Source: Candidatus Moanabacter tarae (lineage in GTDB: Bacteria > Verrucomicrobiota > Verrucomicrobiia > Opitutales > UBA2987). Taken from it: a stretch of DNA of 64,000 nt. Below, one piece after another: positions 18,778-26,984 of this stretch. The notes under the pieces are model-generated. The model saw only the letters and a list, made by a program, of their open reading frames with translations, did no database searches and was not told the origin of the DNA. Positions within the stretch are counted from its first letter, which is position 1, and every line of letters begins with the position of its first letter. Both the position numbers and the translations under genes were made by a program. Location of the stretch: the NCBI GenBank assembly GCA_003226295.1, contig CP029803.1, positions 1,048,211 to 1,112,210 on the forward strand, read 5' to 3'.

Positions 18778-18884
18778 GAATAAGTTTTTCATACCCCCGG
18801 TATTATCCTCGTAATAAATTAACCATTGGAGTTTAGGGATTACCAAATCATTTTACTCTTCAAATTTGGCATTCTGATAATTTC

Positions 18885-18912
18885 TTTACTCTGTAAACAG
18901 TTGTACTATAAT
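18885..18912 (+). promoter_or_regulatory. Probable sigma-70-type promoter of the PhyH gene
   Basis: TTTACT and TATAAT are separated by 16 bases. The -10 element is a perfect consensus 19 bases upstream of the ATG at 18932, which would leave a leader of only about a dozen bases. The same nine-base ACTATAATC box lies just ahead of the second PhyH gene at 39352. Confidence 0.5.
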
Positions 18913-18931
18913 CGATAGAAATTCTAGGAAA

Positions 18932-19843
18932 ATGAAATACAATCAAGCTGCTACCCTCCCTGTAGAAAAATCTTTGCTAAGTAAGGCTGAGATAAACAGC
19001 TACACCGAAAATGGCTACTTGTCACTTTCTGGGGTTCTGAATGGATCAGAACTTGAAGAACTACAAAGCGTGACGGATGAGTTTATCGATAAGTCGCGGG
19101 AGATAAAAGAAAGTGACACCGTTTTTGATCTTGAACCCTCTCATAGTTTTGCCAATCCCCGTTTGCGCCGACTTAAGAGTCCGTCCAAAACGCATCCCGT
19201 TTTTAAGAAAACCCTCAGCCATACCCGAATACTCGATATCGTTTCCCAACTCATCGGACCCGATATTTATACAAATGGTGATAAAATGAACATGAAGCTG
19301 CCTCACGTAGGGAGCCCTGTCGAATGGCACCAGGATTGGGCATTCTATCCCCATACCAACGACGATCTCTTGGCAGTCGGTATCTGCCTTGATGATTCAA
19401 ACAAAAAAAACGGTTGTCTCATGGTGGTTCCAGGTTCCCACAGGGGGCCTACTCTTGATCACCATCAAGACGGACATTTCGTTGGTGCCGTAACCGACAG
19501 GAATTTTGACCCCGCAGCAGCAGTTCCTATAGAACTAAAAGCGGGCGATATTTCCATTCACCATGTACGTGCCCTACATGGCTCATTGCCTAATAAATCG
19601 GATAAAGCCCGACGCCTTTTCCTTATTCAATATGCTGCTCTCGATGCTTGGCCACTTCAACCTCCACAGTATATGGGAACAGATTTTCACGAATTTGATA
19701 ACTATATTCTTCGCGGGTCACCTAATTTTCAACCTAGAATGGCTGACGTTCCGGTTCGACTACCTCTCCCTCCTGCCAAGAGGCGGGGTTCTATTTACGA
19801 AACTCAGCTGGAATTAAAGGAATCTACCTTCCAGAAATCCTAA
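18932..19843 (+). CDS. Phytanoyl-CoA dioxygenase (PhyH) family protein
   Basis: 303 residues, Fe(II)/2-oxoglutarate-dependent oxygenase of the PhyH family. The iron facial triad is visible: H133 and D135 in VEWHQDWAF and distal H216 in ALHGSLPN; an Arg at 227/228 (ARRLFLIQY) can bind 2-oxoglutarate. GCLMVVPGSHRGP and AGDISIHH are also family-typical. Members hydroxylate or oxidatively process small substrates such as fatty acyl-CoA, ectoine, phosphonates or N-methyl compounds. It closely resembles the second PhyH at 39352 in layout. Just downstream lie two hairpins and the ANKH-like gene. Confidence 0.86.
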   Translation: MKYNQAATLPVEKSLLSKAEINSYTENGYLSLSGVLNGSELEELQSVTDEFIDKSREIKESDTVFDLEPSHSFANPRLRRLKSPSKTHPVFKKTLSHTRILDIVSQLIGPDIYTNGDKMNMKLPHVGSPVEWHQDWAFYPHTNDDLLAVGICLDDSNKKNGCLMVVPGSHRGPTLDHHQDGHFVGAVTDRNFDPAAAVPIELKAGDISIHHVRALHGSLPNKSDKARRLFLIQYAALDAWPLQPPQYMGTDFHEFDNYILRGSPNFQPRMADVPVRLPLPPAKRRGSIYETQLELKESTFQKS

Positions 19844-19846
19844 GCC

Positions 19847-19872
19847 TTTGTGTTAGATTGGCCTAACACAAA
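19847..19872 (+). terminator. Strong hairpin after the PhyH gene, candidate terminator
   Basis: TTTGTGTTAG and CTAACACAAA form a perfect ten-base-pair stem with a six-base loop, three bases after the PhyH stop codon. No T-run follows, so it may act as an mRNA stabiliser or attenuator as much as a terminator. Confidence 0.55.
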
Positions 19873-19898
19873 ACAGGGGAATCGGCTTGTCCCCCTGT
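19873..19898 (+). promoter_or_regulatory. Second hairpin in the leader of the ANKH-like gene
   Basis: ACAGGGG pairs with CCCCTGT across a 12-base loop, directly abutting the first hairpin and ending 10 bases before the GTG start at 19909. It would occupy the region where a ribosome binding site is expected; no Shine-Dalgarno sequence is visible. Confidence 0.4.
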
Positions 19899-19908
19899 AC
19901 CATCCAAT

Positions 19909-21192
19909 GTGAGGTCTTTCTGTTATCTGACTTACCTTAGGTTCCTAGTGCCTCTGGCACTGACCGTGTTTGCTTTTGATCTTCGCAGTCCGTTGGTAAA
20001 CAGCGGAATGGCTCGCCTACCCCAATCAAAGGAAACTTTAGCTGCCTTTGGATTGGCCTGGACCTTAATGATTTTTCTCTGTCTTCCCCTTCAACAGGTG
20101 AGTCATTTAGGACTGGTTCTAGCTAAGAACATCAAGGCTAAAAGAAAAATTCAGAAATTCGTCCTTTTGATATGCCTTTCCTTCTCTCTTGCTTCGGCGT
20201 TATTTGTTTTTACCCCTTTCGGGGCCTGGTATCTAGAGAATCTCCATCAAGTAAATCATGAGATCGGAGAGTCGGCCCGCTATGCGCTCATGGCTCTCAT
20301 CCCATTACCTCTAATTATCGGTATGACCAGCTACCACTCCGGTCTTCTCATGCGTGTTCACAGAACTGATTTAATCAGTTACGCCACTTTCGCCAATATT
20401 GGTTTAAGTCTTTTCTCTGTCTACCTTTTCATCCAATTAGAATCCGTAAATAGAAATCCAATTAGACTTCCCATCTATGTTATTTATGTCGGCTCAATAG
20501 TCGAATTTGCAGTTATTCTTCTCGGTTATCTAAGAACCGCCCAACCTTCTCTAAGAAAAATACCGAATTCATCTATTTCTTATTACCGCGCAGCGCGATT
20601 CTTTTTACCTCTTGCAACTGTCATGGCCCTCCAGGGGTTTAGTCGTCCAGTTATTAATCTATTCGTCTCTCGCGGACATGATAGTGTTGCTGTGCTTGCT
20701 GCTATATCCGTATCATATTCCCTTGGAGGAATTCACTATGGATGGATCAACAGTCTAAAGTCGCTTGTTCCCGCTTTTCCAAACACCAAAGATAGCCAAC
20801 ACAAAATCATGGGATTCTGTATCACCTGCGGGGTGAGCTCATTCATTCTGGCTTCAGTTCTTTTTTTTACTCCGTTAAGAAATTATATCCTACTTAAGCT
20901 CATTGCTGTTACCCCAGAAATTGCCGAGCTCTGTACCGTACCCCTGGTTTTGTCTGCATTTCTACCTCTCATTGCCCTATTTCGTACATATTACCATGGT
21001 GTTGCGATGGCCAAACAACAAACGGTTCTCCTCGCTCCCAGTGGACCAACTCGGATAGTGGGAACTATTCTGATACTGGTTGCACTTTCTCAAACGAGCC
21101 TTCATGGAGCTACGATCGGTATCGCAGCACTTGTCGGTGGCTACATTCTTGAAACCATCGTTGTTGTCTGGCTGGTATTCAGAAATACATGA
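19909..21192 (+). CDS. ANKH-like (progressive ankylosis family) membrane transporter
   Basis: 427 residues with about ten to twelve hydrophobic segments. By recollection of the vertebrate ANKH sequence, several blocks line up in order: RFLVPLAL near the N-terminus, LAAFGLAW with a following TLM, the LHQVNHEIGESAR helix region, SRPVINLFVSR, HYGWINSLKSLVPAF, IAELCTVPL and LHGATIGI. ANKH (MOP superfamily) exports pyrophosphate precursors, ATP or citrate in animals; the role in bacteria is not established. GTG start with a hairpin-rich leader and no clear ribosome site. Preceded by a PhyH gene 65 bases away. Function in this organism is unknown. Confidence 0.72.
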   Translation: MRSFCYLTYLRFLVPLALTVFAFDLRSPLVNSGMARLPQSKETLAAFGLAWTLMIFLCLPLQQVSHLGLVLAKNIKAKRKIQKFVLLICLSFSLASALFVFTPFGAWYLENLHQVNHEIGESARYALMALIPLPLIIGMTSYHSGLLMRVHRTDLISYATFANIGLSLFSVYLFIQLESVNRNPIRLPIYVIYVGSIVEFAVILLGYLRTAQPSLRKIPNSSISYYRAARFFLPLATVMALQGFSRPVINLFVSRGHDSVAVLAAISVSYSLGGIHYGWINSLKSLVPAFPNTKDSQHKIMGFCITCGVSSFILASVLFFTPLRNYILLKLIAVTPEIAELCTVPLVLSAFLPLIALFRTYYHGVAMAKQQTVLLAPSGPTRIVGTILILVALSQTSLHGATIGIAALVGGYILETIVVVWLVFRNT

Positions 21193-21400
21193 CCAATGAA
21201 ACAAAAAAGAGAGGCCCTCTGATAAGGCCTAGATGCAATAGGAATAGGAAGAAAAGCGAACTGTATAAACTGCCCGAGGTAATCCTATTCTATATTTTCT
21301 TTAGTTGAATCATAAGATTGGTTTCACTTATGCTTGGCAAGACATGGTAGGATTTCTATTGTATAGCTAACCTATTTAATTCTCAAGACTGTCTGAAATT

Positions 21401-23656
21401 ATGAAGAATGGAAATTACGAAATTATTGGCACACGCCCGGTCAGACATGATGGCATCGACAAGGTTACCGGAAGAGCAGTCTACGGTGCTGATGTGCGGC
21501 TTCCCAAAATGCTTTATGGAAAAGTAAAGCGAAGCCCCTATGCCCACGCAAAGATAGTTTCGATTGACTGCAGCAAGGCTCTGGAAATGCCAGGAGTCAA
21601 GGCAGTCGCAACGGCCGATGATCTTGTTAACACCGTTGATAGGATGTCTGATATTGGCGAAACGGTCGTGAATACGAGAGAAATTGCCCAAAACTCCCTC
21701 GCTTCAGATAAAGTACTCTACAAAGGGCATTCGATAGCCGCAGTAGCTGCCACAAGCCCTCACATAGCAGAAGAAGCCCTTGATTTGATCCAAGTTGAAT
21801 ACGATCCCCTCCCACCTGTTATCGACGTTTTGGAAGCAATGTCAGATGACGCTCCATTACTCGACGAGAAACTTACTACTCGGTCAATGGGAGAAGATTC
21901 TAAAAAACCCAGTAACATTGCTTCCCACAATCAATACAAAATTGGAAATCCCGAAAAACAATTTGTTGAAGCCGATGTTATTGTTGAACGCGAGTTTCGG
22001 ACTGCTACCGTACATCAAGGCTACATTGAACCCCATAATACGACTGTCTATTGGAGAGAAGATGGAACCGTCACCGTATGGGTAAGCACCCAGGGTCCAT
22101 TCCAGATTAGAGACCAACTAGCCGATGTTCTTCAAATACCAGTTTCTAAGATCAAAGTTATTCCAACTGAAATCGGCGGAGGATTCGGAGCCAAATTTCC
22201 TATATATATGGAACCAGCTGCTGCGGTAATGTCACAAAAAACCAGATGTCCGGTCAAAATGGTGATGACTAGAACTGAAGAATTTGAGGCCACTGGTCCT
22301 GCTCCTGGTTCATATATCAAAGTCAAAATGGGAGCTACTAATGACGGGAAAATAGTTGCCGCCGAAGCATATCTTGCCTACGAAGCTGGTGCCTATCCCG
22401 GTTCCGCTGTAGGTGCTGGTGCAATGTGTATTTTCTCTCCATATAATATAGATAGTCTCATCATCGACGCCTATGACGTCGTAGTAAATAAACCAAAGTC
22501 AACTGCCTACAGAGCCCCAGGAGCACCAAATGCCGCTTTTGCTGCGGAAACAGTTATTGACGAACTGGCAGAGAAACTAGATCTCGATCCGTTACAGTTT
22601 CGTCTAGCTAATGGCGCTGAGGAAGGGACTCGCCGTGCGGACAGTGTGAAATTCAGTCGAATCGGTTGTAAAGAAACAGTCCAGGCTGCTATCGACTCCG
22701 ATCACTATCAATCTCAATTAATTGGACCTAATCGCGGCCGCGGAATCGCCTCAGGATACTGGATGAACGGCGGCGGCCAATCTGCTGCTACTCTAAGTGT
22801 AAATCCAAATGGAACTGTTAATCTGCTGGAAGGCTCAGCAGATATCGGTGGAAGTCGTGCTTCAATGGCAATCATCGTAGCAGAAACATTGGGTATAAAA
22901 GCAGATGATGTTAATCCTCAAGTTGTTGATACAGACTCGGTTGGGTTTACTGACGGAACCGGAGGAAGTCGTGTTACCTATGCAACCGGACATGCCTGCT
23001 ATCTGGCAGCAACGGAGCTTAAGGAAAAAATGATCGAGCGTGCTGCCCAAGAATTAGAAGTGGACAAGGGTGCAATTGTATTTGATGAGGGCCGGTTCAT
23101 TGATCGTAACAATAATCACAAGAATCTTAGCTTTAAGGAAGTAGCCTCCAATCAGAGGGATACCGGGGGCCCGCTTACAGCCGATGGTGCTGTCAATGCA
23201 GAAGGACCAACTAATGGTTTTGCAACTCACATCGTCGACGTTGAGGTTGACCCTGAAACAGGGAAGGTTGAAATCCTCCGGTATACGGCAGTCCAGGATG
23301 TCGGTACCGCAATTCATCCCAGCTATGTTGAAGGCCAACTGCAAGGAGGAGTGGCCCAGGGAATAGGCTGGGCATTGAATGAGGAATTCTACTTTAACAA
23401 AGATGGATCTCTTGCGAATACCAGTTTTCTTGACTACCGCATGCCCACACCTTTTGACGTCCCGATGATTGAAACGATTCTTGTCGAGGTACCCAATCCT
23501 TTAAGTCCACACGGTATTCGAGGGGTCGGAGAAGTTCCTATTGTGCCTCCCCTCGCTGCAATTGCCAATGCCGTATATCACGCCGTAGGCGAACGCGTAG
23601 ATACTTTACCAATCACACCGGCTCGTCTTAGCGCCGCTATGGGAAGTAGAAAATAG
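21401..23656 (+). CDS. Xanthine dehydrogenase/aldehyde oxidase family molybdopterin-binding subunit
   Basis: 751 residues, the large subunit of a molybdenum hydroxylase. The a/b hammerhead domain spans about 1-130 (KVTGRAVYGADV, KRSPYAHAKI). The molybdopterin domain follows, with EIGGGFGAKF, TAYRAPGAPNAAFAAE and near the end GVGEVPIVPPLAAIANA, whose Glu is the usual catalytic base. The active-site loop AYRAPGAP is of the xanthine/aldehyde type, not the AYxCSFR of form I CO dehydrogenase. The FAD and 2Fe-2S subunits normally encoded beside it are absent from both flanks. The modABC importer lies 5 kb upstream. Substrate unknown. Confidence 0.88.
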   Translation: MKNGNYEIIGTRPVRHDGIDKVTGRAVYGADVRLPKMLYGKVKRSPYAHAKIVSIDCSKALEMPGVKAVATADDLVNTVDRMSDIGETVVNTREIAQNSLASDKVLYKGHSIAAVAATSPHIAEEALDLIQVEYDPLPPVIDVLEAMSDDAPLLDEKLTTRSMGEDSKKPSNIASHNQYKIGNPEKQFVEADVIVEREFRTATVHQGYIEPHNTTVYWREDGTVTVWVSTQGPFQIRDQLADVLQIPVSKIKVIPTEIGGGFGAKFPIYMEPAAAVMSQKTRCPVKMVMTRTEEFEATGPAPGSYIKVKMGATNDGKIVAAEAYLAYEAGAYPGSAVGAGAMCIFSPYNIDSLIIDAYDVVVNKPKSTAYRAPGAPNAAFAAETVIDELAEKLDLDPLQFRLANGAEEGTRRADSVKFSRIGCKETVQAAIDSDHYQSQLIGPNRGRGIASGYWMNGGGQSAATLSVNPNGTVNLLEGSADIGGSRASMAIIVAETLGIKADDVNPQVVDTDSVGFTDGTGGSRVTYATGHACYLAATELKEKMIERAAQELEVDKGAIVFDEGRFIDRNNNHKNLSFKEVASNQRDTGGPLTADGAVNAEGPTNGFATHIVDVEVDPETGKVEILRYTAVQDVGTAIHPSYVEGQLQGGVAQGIGWALNEEFYFNKDGSLANTSFLDYRMPTPFDVPMIETILVEVPNPLSPHGIRGVGEVPIVPPLAAIANAVYHAVGERVDTLPITPARLSAAMGSRK

Positions 23657-23821
23657 ACAGGTCTACGAAAGACACATTGACCCTAGATTCCTATCGGATT
23701 CCAAGATTGGCAAGGTGTTAACCTTTCAAGAAATAAGAGCTCGGCTATAAAAATCTATCGCCCAGGGAAGCAATCATGAATTGGACCAGCCGAATCTTGC
23801 GAAAAGAATCTCCCCGATTTA

Positions 23822-24208
23822 TCAATCGACTCGGAGCTGAACCAACCCGCGTAACATAAGCAATTTTGTATAGTGGATTACAGCCGAATCACACTCTTCT
23901 CGGTTAATATTAAATCGAGTTTGAATACTTTTAGCTATTGAGCGTAAATCTCTGATGCCATCTATCTGCTGCCAAAAGAAGGTCCCCCTCTCGTCGAGAT
24001 TAACTCTTACGGAGCGACGAAATCCGAGTTTGTCAGCCATAAATTGCATAAGTTGAGAACTAGGCTTGATTTTGTGTCTAAGCTGCAGCATCGAACGACT
24101 ATCTAACTTTGCCTCAATTCCAGGAGTGATTGAAGGGACAGCCGCGAACGGATCCTTCTCCTTCCTTCTATTTCTTTCTTTTTCCGACCTATAAGCGTCG
24201 TCAGTCAT
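23822..24208 (-). CDS. PqqD-like (RRE-fold) protein
   Basis: 128 residues. The last 75 match the PqqD fold: VNLDERGTFFWQQIDG, then DLRSIAKSIQTRFNI and a C-terminal helix LLMLRGLV. PqqD-type domains bind precursor peptides of RiPP pathways and present them to radical SAM enzymes. Here no radical SAM gene or short precursor peptide is adjacent, and the N-terminal 50 residues are a charged extension. Free-standing PqqD-like proteins of this sort are common and mostly of unknown role. Divergent from the alcohol dehydrogenase. Confidence 0.7.
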   Translation of the reverse strand: MTDDAYRSEKERNRRKEKDPFAAVPSITPGIEAKLDSRSMLQLRHKIKPSSQLMQFMADKLGFRRSVRVNLDERGTFFWQQIDGIRDLRSIAKSIQTRFNINREECDSAVIHYTKLLMLRGLVQLRVD

Positions 24209-24387
24209 TTATTACTTCTATCATCACGATGTAGCAGAAGAACACAATTTAAACTTGCCCCACACCATAACTCCTTGCTCTCACCCCGATTTAATAATGG
24301 CTACAAACAAGTGAATCATTTTTACTCATGGTAGTTTCATGATTTTTTATTTGGACCTAAAACAGCAATAGTTATTATCTATAACGA

Positions 24388-25494
24388 ATGAAAACAAAAG
24401 CCGCAGTCGCCTATGAAGTAGGAAAACCGGTCGTAGTTGAAGAAATCGACTTACGGCCACCTCGAGAGAATGAGGTCCTCGTTAAAATTAGAGCCAGTGG
24501 GGTATGTCACAGTGACCTCTCTTTGCTAAACGGAACCATTGTTCACGCCCTTCCAGAAGTTCTCGGACACGAAGGAGCTGGAACCGTTGTAGAAGTTGGA
24601 AAGGGAGTCTATCAATGTAAACCCGGAGATCCTGTCATGCTCTCATTCGTCCTCTGCTGTGGCAAATGTGAACAATGTAAATCCGGCCATCATACTCTAT
24701 GTGAGGTCCACTTCGAAAACGATCGTGGCCGATTACTAGACAACTCATGTCGATTTCACAAGAATGGGCTAGAGATCAACCAATTTTCGCGCCTCGGAAC
24801 AATGTCCGAGTACACAGTCGTTCCCGTAGATACAGTAATTCCTATGCCTGAAGGAAGCTCCCTTAGAACTGCTTCTCTAATTGGTTGTGGTGTATCAACG
24901 GGGATTGGAGCTGTTACCCGAGCAGCCAAAGTAAGGGAAGGAGAAAGTGTTTGTGTGATTGGTACCGGAGGAGTGGGACTGAACGCTGTCCAGGGGGCTC
25001 GACTAGCGGGAGCAGATCCTATTATCGCGGTTGATAGACTAGAAAACAAACTTCAGGCAGCAACAGAGTTTGGAGCCTCCCATACGGTAAATTCATCCGA
25101 AAGAGACGCTGTTGAAGCAGTGAAAGAAATAACCTCAGGGAAAGGTGTCCATTATGCCATAGAGGTAATCGGCATTACCTCAACCATGGAGATGGCTTTC
25201 AGTATGCTTCGCCCTGGAGGAAACGCTGTCATTGTCGGTATAGCAGCACAGGATCAAAAAGTTCAGATACCTGCAGCCATGCTACCTTACGGCGAACGGC
25301 GAATTTCTGGAACATTTATGGGGTCATGTAATCCTAAAGAAGACATGCCTCACTTTCTAAAACTCTACGAAGAGAAGAAACTAAAATTGGATGAATTAGT
25401 AACCAGGTTCTACAAACTTGAGGAAGTTAACGATGCTTTCGCTGACCTCGAAGCAGGTAAAAACATCAGAGGCGTAATAGACTTCGGAGATTAA
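24388..25494 (+). CDS. Zinc-dependent alcohol dehydrogenase (MDR superfamily, class I/III-like)
   Basis: 368 residues, NAD(P)-dependent oxidation of an alcohol or reduction of an aldehyde. The catalytic zinc site is SGVCHSD with Cys39-type ligand and GHEGAGTV with the His. The structural zinc site has four cysteines in CCGKCEQCKSGHHTLC. The coenzyme fold is GTGGVGLNAVQGARLAGA followed by the Asp of IAVDRLENK, suggesting NAD preference. It could act with the molybdenum hydroxylase upstream (alcohol to aldehyde to acid), which is inference. ATG at 24388; the 3' flank is non-coding. Confidence 0.87.
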   Translation: MKTKAAVAYEVGKPVVVEEIDLRPPRENEVLVKIRASGVCHSDLSLLNGTIVHALPEVLGHEGAGTVVEVGKGVYQCKPGDPVMLSFVLCCGKCEQCKSGHHTLCEVHFENDRGRLLDNSCRFHKNGLEINQFSRLGTMSEYTVVPVDTVIPMPEGSSLRTASLIGCGVSTGIGAVTRAAKVREGESVCVIGTGGVGLNAVQGARLAGADPIIAVDRLENKLQAATEFGASHTVNSSERDAVEAVKEITSGKGVHYAIEVIGITSTMEMAFSMLRPGGNAVIVGIAAQDQKVQIPAAMLPYGERRISGTFMGSCNPKEDMPHFLKLYEEKKLKLDELVTRFYKLEEVNDAFADLEAGKNIRGVIDFGD

Positions 25495-25685
25495 AATAGA
25501 CGCAAAAAGACAGATTAGTCTAAGGCGTTAACGCATTGTCGCATAATTTAACTCTCCCCCAAGTTGAAGAAATTTCGCGCAATCTTCATTAAAGGATAGA
25601 ACTCCTTCGCCCTTGCCCATGACAGGGATGCAAAGAAACCTGGTGATAAAATGTTTAGAATGACAAAGATGGAACCGAAGAGTAA

Positions 25686-26894
25686 CTAGGGCCTTACCGG
25701 ACTCCCATCCGGCAATCGAGTCTGGGTCCACTCCTCAACTGCATCACGGCACGGGTATCGAGAAGCAAGTCTCTCATTAATATCAATGCCAATACCTGGC
25801 TGATTATTGGAATACATATACCCATTTCTTACTTCAGGAAGTCCTGGAAACATCTCGTAGACTAAATCATTAAACCCGCACCATTCTTGAATCCCAAAGT
25901 TTGGAGCCCATAGATCGAGATGAAGTTGGGCAGCATGACCCACTGGAGAAGTGTCACCTGGCCCATGCCATGCGGTTCGAATGCCGTGGAGGTTCGCAAA
26001 AGAAGCTACGTTTCTAGCTGGCGTTAGACCTCCCATTTGGCTCACATGCATGCGTATGAAATCGATCAGTCTTTTCTCAATTAGTGGTTTCCACTCGAGC
26101 GGATGGTTGAAAAGTTCCCCCATTGCTATTGGGGTTACGCACTGCTCACGGATTCGCTGGAACCAATCAATATCTTCTGGTGCCAGTGGGTCCTCAAGAA
26201 AGAATAGCCGAAAACACTCGACATCCTTCGCAAACCCTACCGCTTCAATCGGTCTCAATCGTTCATGAATATCGTGAAGAAGTTCGATTTCATATCCAAA
26301 TTCTTCACGAAGGCGATCGAACAATTCCAAGTGTTTACGCCTATAGGATCCTGGGTCATAATAATTTCCATCGGGTGCACCTTCGGGACGTAATTTATCG
26401 GTTGCATCCGAGCCTCCATATCCTCCCATTTGTATGCGCAGATAACGGTACCCTTCATTCATCAAGATTTGGACGCTATCAAAAACCTCTTCGACCGTTC
26501 CTCCCCCAGCATGGGCATAACACGCGGCAGCCTCCCTACATTTCCCCCCCAATAGCTGGTAGAGCGGCATTCCGGCACGCTTCCCTTTAATATCCCAAAG
26601 CGCCTGGTCCACTCCCGATAAAGCATTATTCAGAACCGGACCATTCCTCCAATATCCATTAACCATTCCCATTTGCCAAATCTCCTCGATCCGGTCTACG
26701 TCTCGACCAATGAGAAAGGGCTTAAGATGTTTCTCAACTGCCGCAACTACGGCATGGAATCTCTGAGTGAAAGTGGCGCAGCCCAGTCCATAAAGACCAG
26801 GTTCCGATGTGACAACCTTCACTACGACAAACCTAGCTTGAGCAGGTTGTGTTGTGATTACTTCAACGTCCTCTATAGTCGTGGGGTTCCCCAT
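25686..26894 (-). CDS. Mannonate dehydratase-like enolase-superfamily protein (RspA type)
   Basis: 402 residues. The D-mannonate dehydratase branch is recognisable by GGGTVEEVFDSV, LRIQMGGYGG, the HDIHERL segment with the first metal ligand and catalytic His, FFLEDPLAPED with the second Glu, MGELFNHP with the third, and WHGPGDTSPVGHAA with the second catalytic His. This branch includes true mannonate/gluconate dehydratases and slow or inactive RspA-like relatives, so low-level or regulatory activity is also possible. It would yield 2-keto-3-deoxygluconate. ATG at 26894. Next on the same strand upstream is the second lactonase. Confidence 0.87.
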   Translation of the reverse strand: MGNPTTIEDVEVITTQPAQARFVVVKVVTSEPGLYGLGCATFTQRFHAVVAAVEKHLKPFLIGRDVDRIEEIWQMGMVNGYWRNGPVLNNALSGVDQALWDIKGKRAGMPLYQLLGGKCREAAACYAHAGGGTVEEVFDSVQILMNEGYRYLRIQMGGYGGSDATDKLRPEGAPDGNYYDPGSYRRKHLELFDRLREEFGYEIELLHDIHERLRPIEAVGFAKDVECFRLFFLEDPLAPEDIDWFQRIREQCVTPIAMGELFNHPLEWKPLIEKRLIDFIRMHVSQMGGLTPARNVASFANLHGIRTAWHGPGDTSPVGHAAQLHLDLWAPNFGIQEWCGFNDLVYEMFPGLPEVRNGYMYSNNQPGIGIDINERLASRYPCRDAVEEWTQTRLPDGSPVRP

Positions 26895-26984
26895 TATCTA
26901 GAATACTAACTGAAAAGGCCCAAATCTTAAAGATTCCGGTTCTCTAGAAATAATGACCAGCTTATCACCCTGGCAATCCCAATT

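Noticed and set aside
21401-23656. CO dehydrogenase large subunit (coxL)
   Set aside because: The active-site loop is AYRAPGAP, not the AYxCSFR of form I CO dehydrogenase, and the other Cox subunits are absent.
25528-25731. Minus-strand frame of 67 codons next to the RspA-like gene
   Set aside because: It overlaps the end of the RspA-like gene in another frame and shows no domain.
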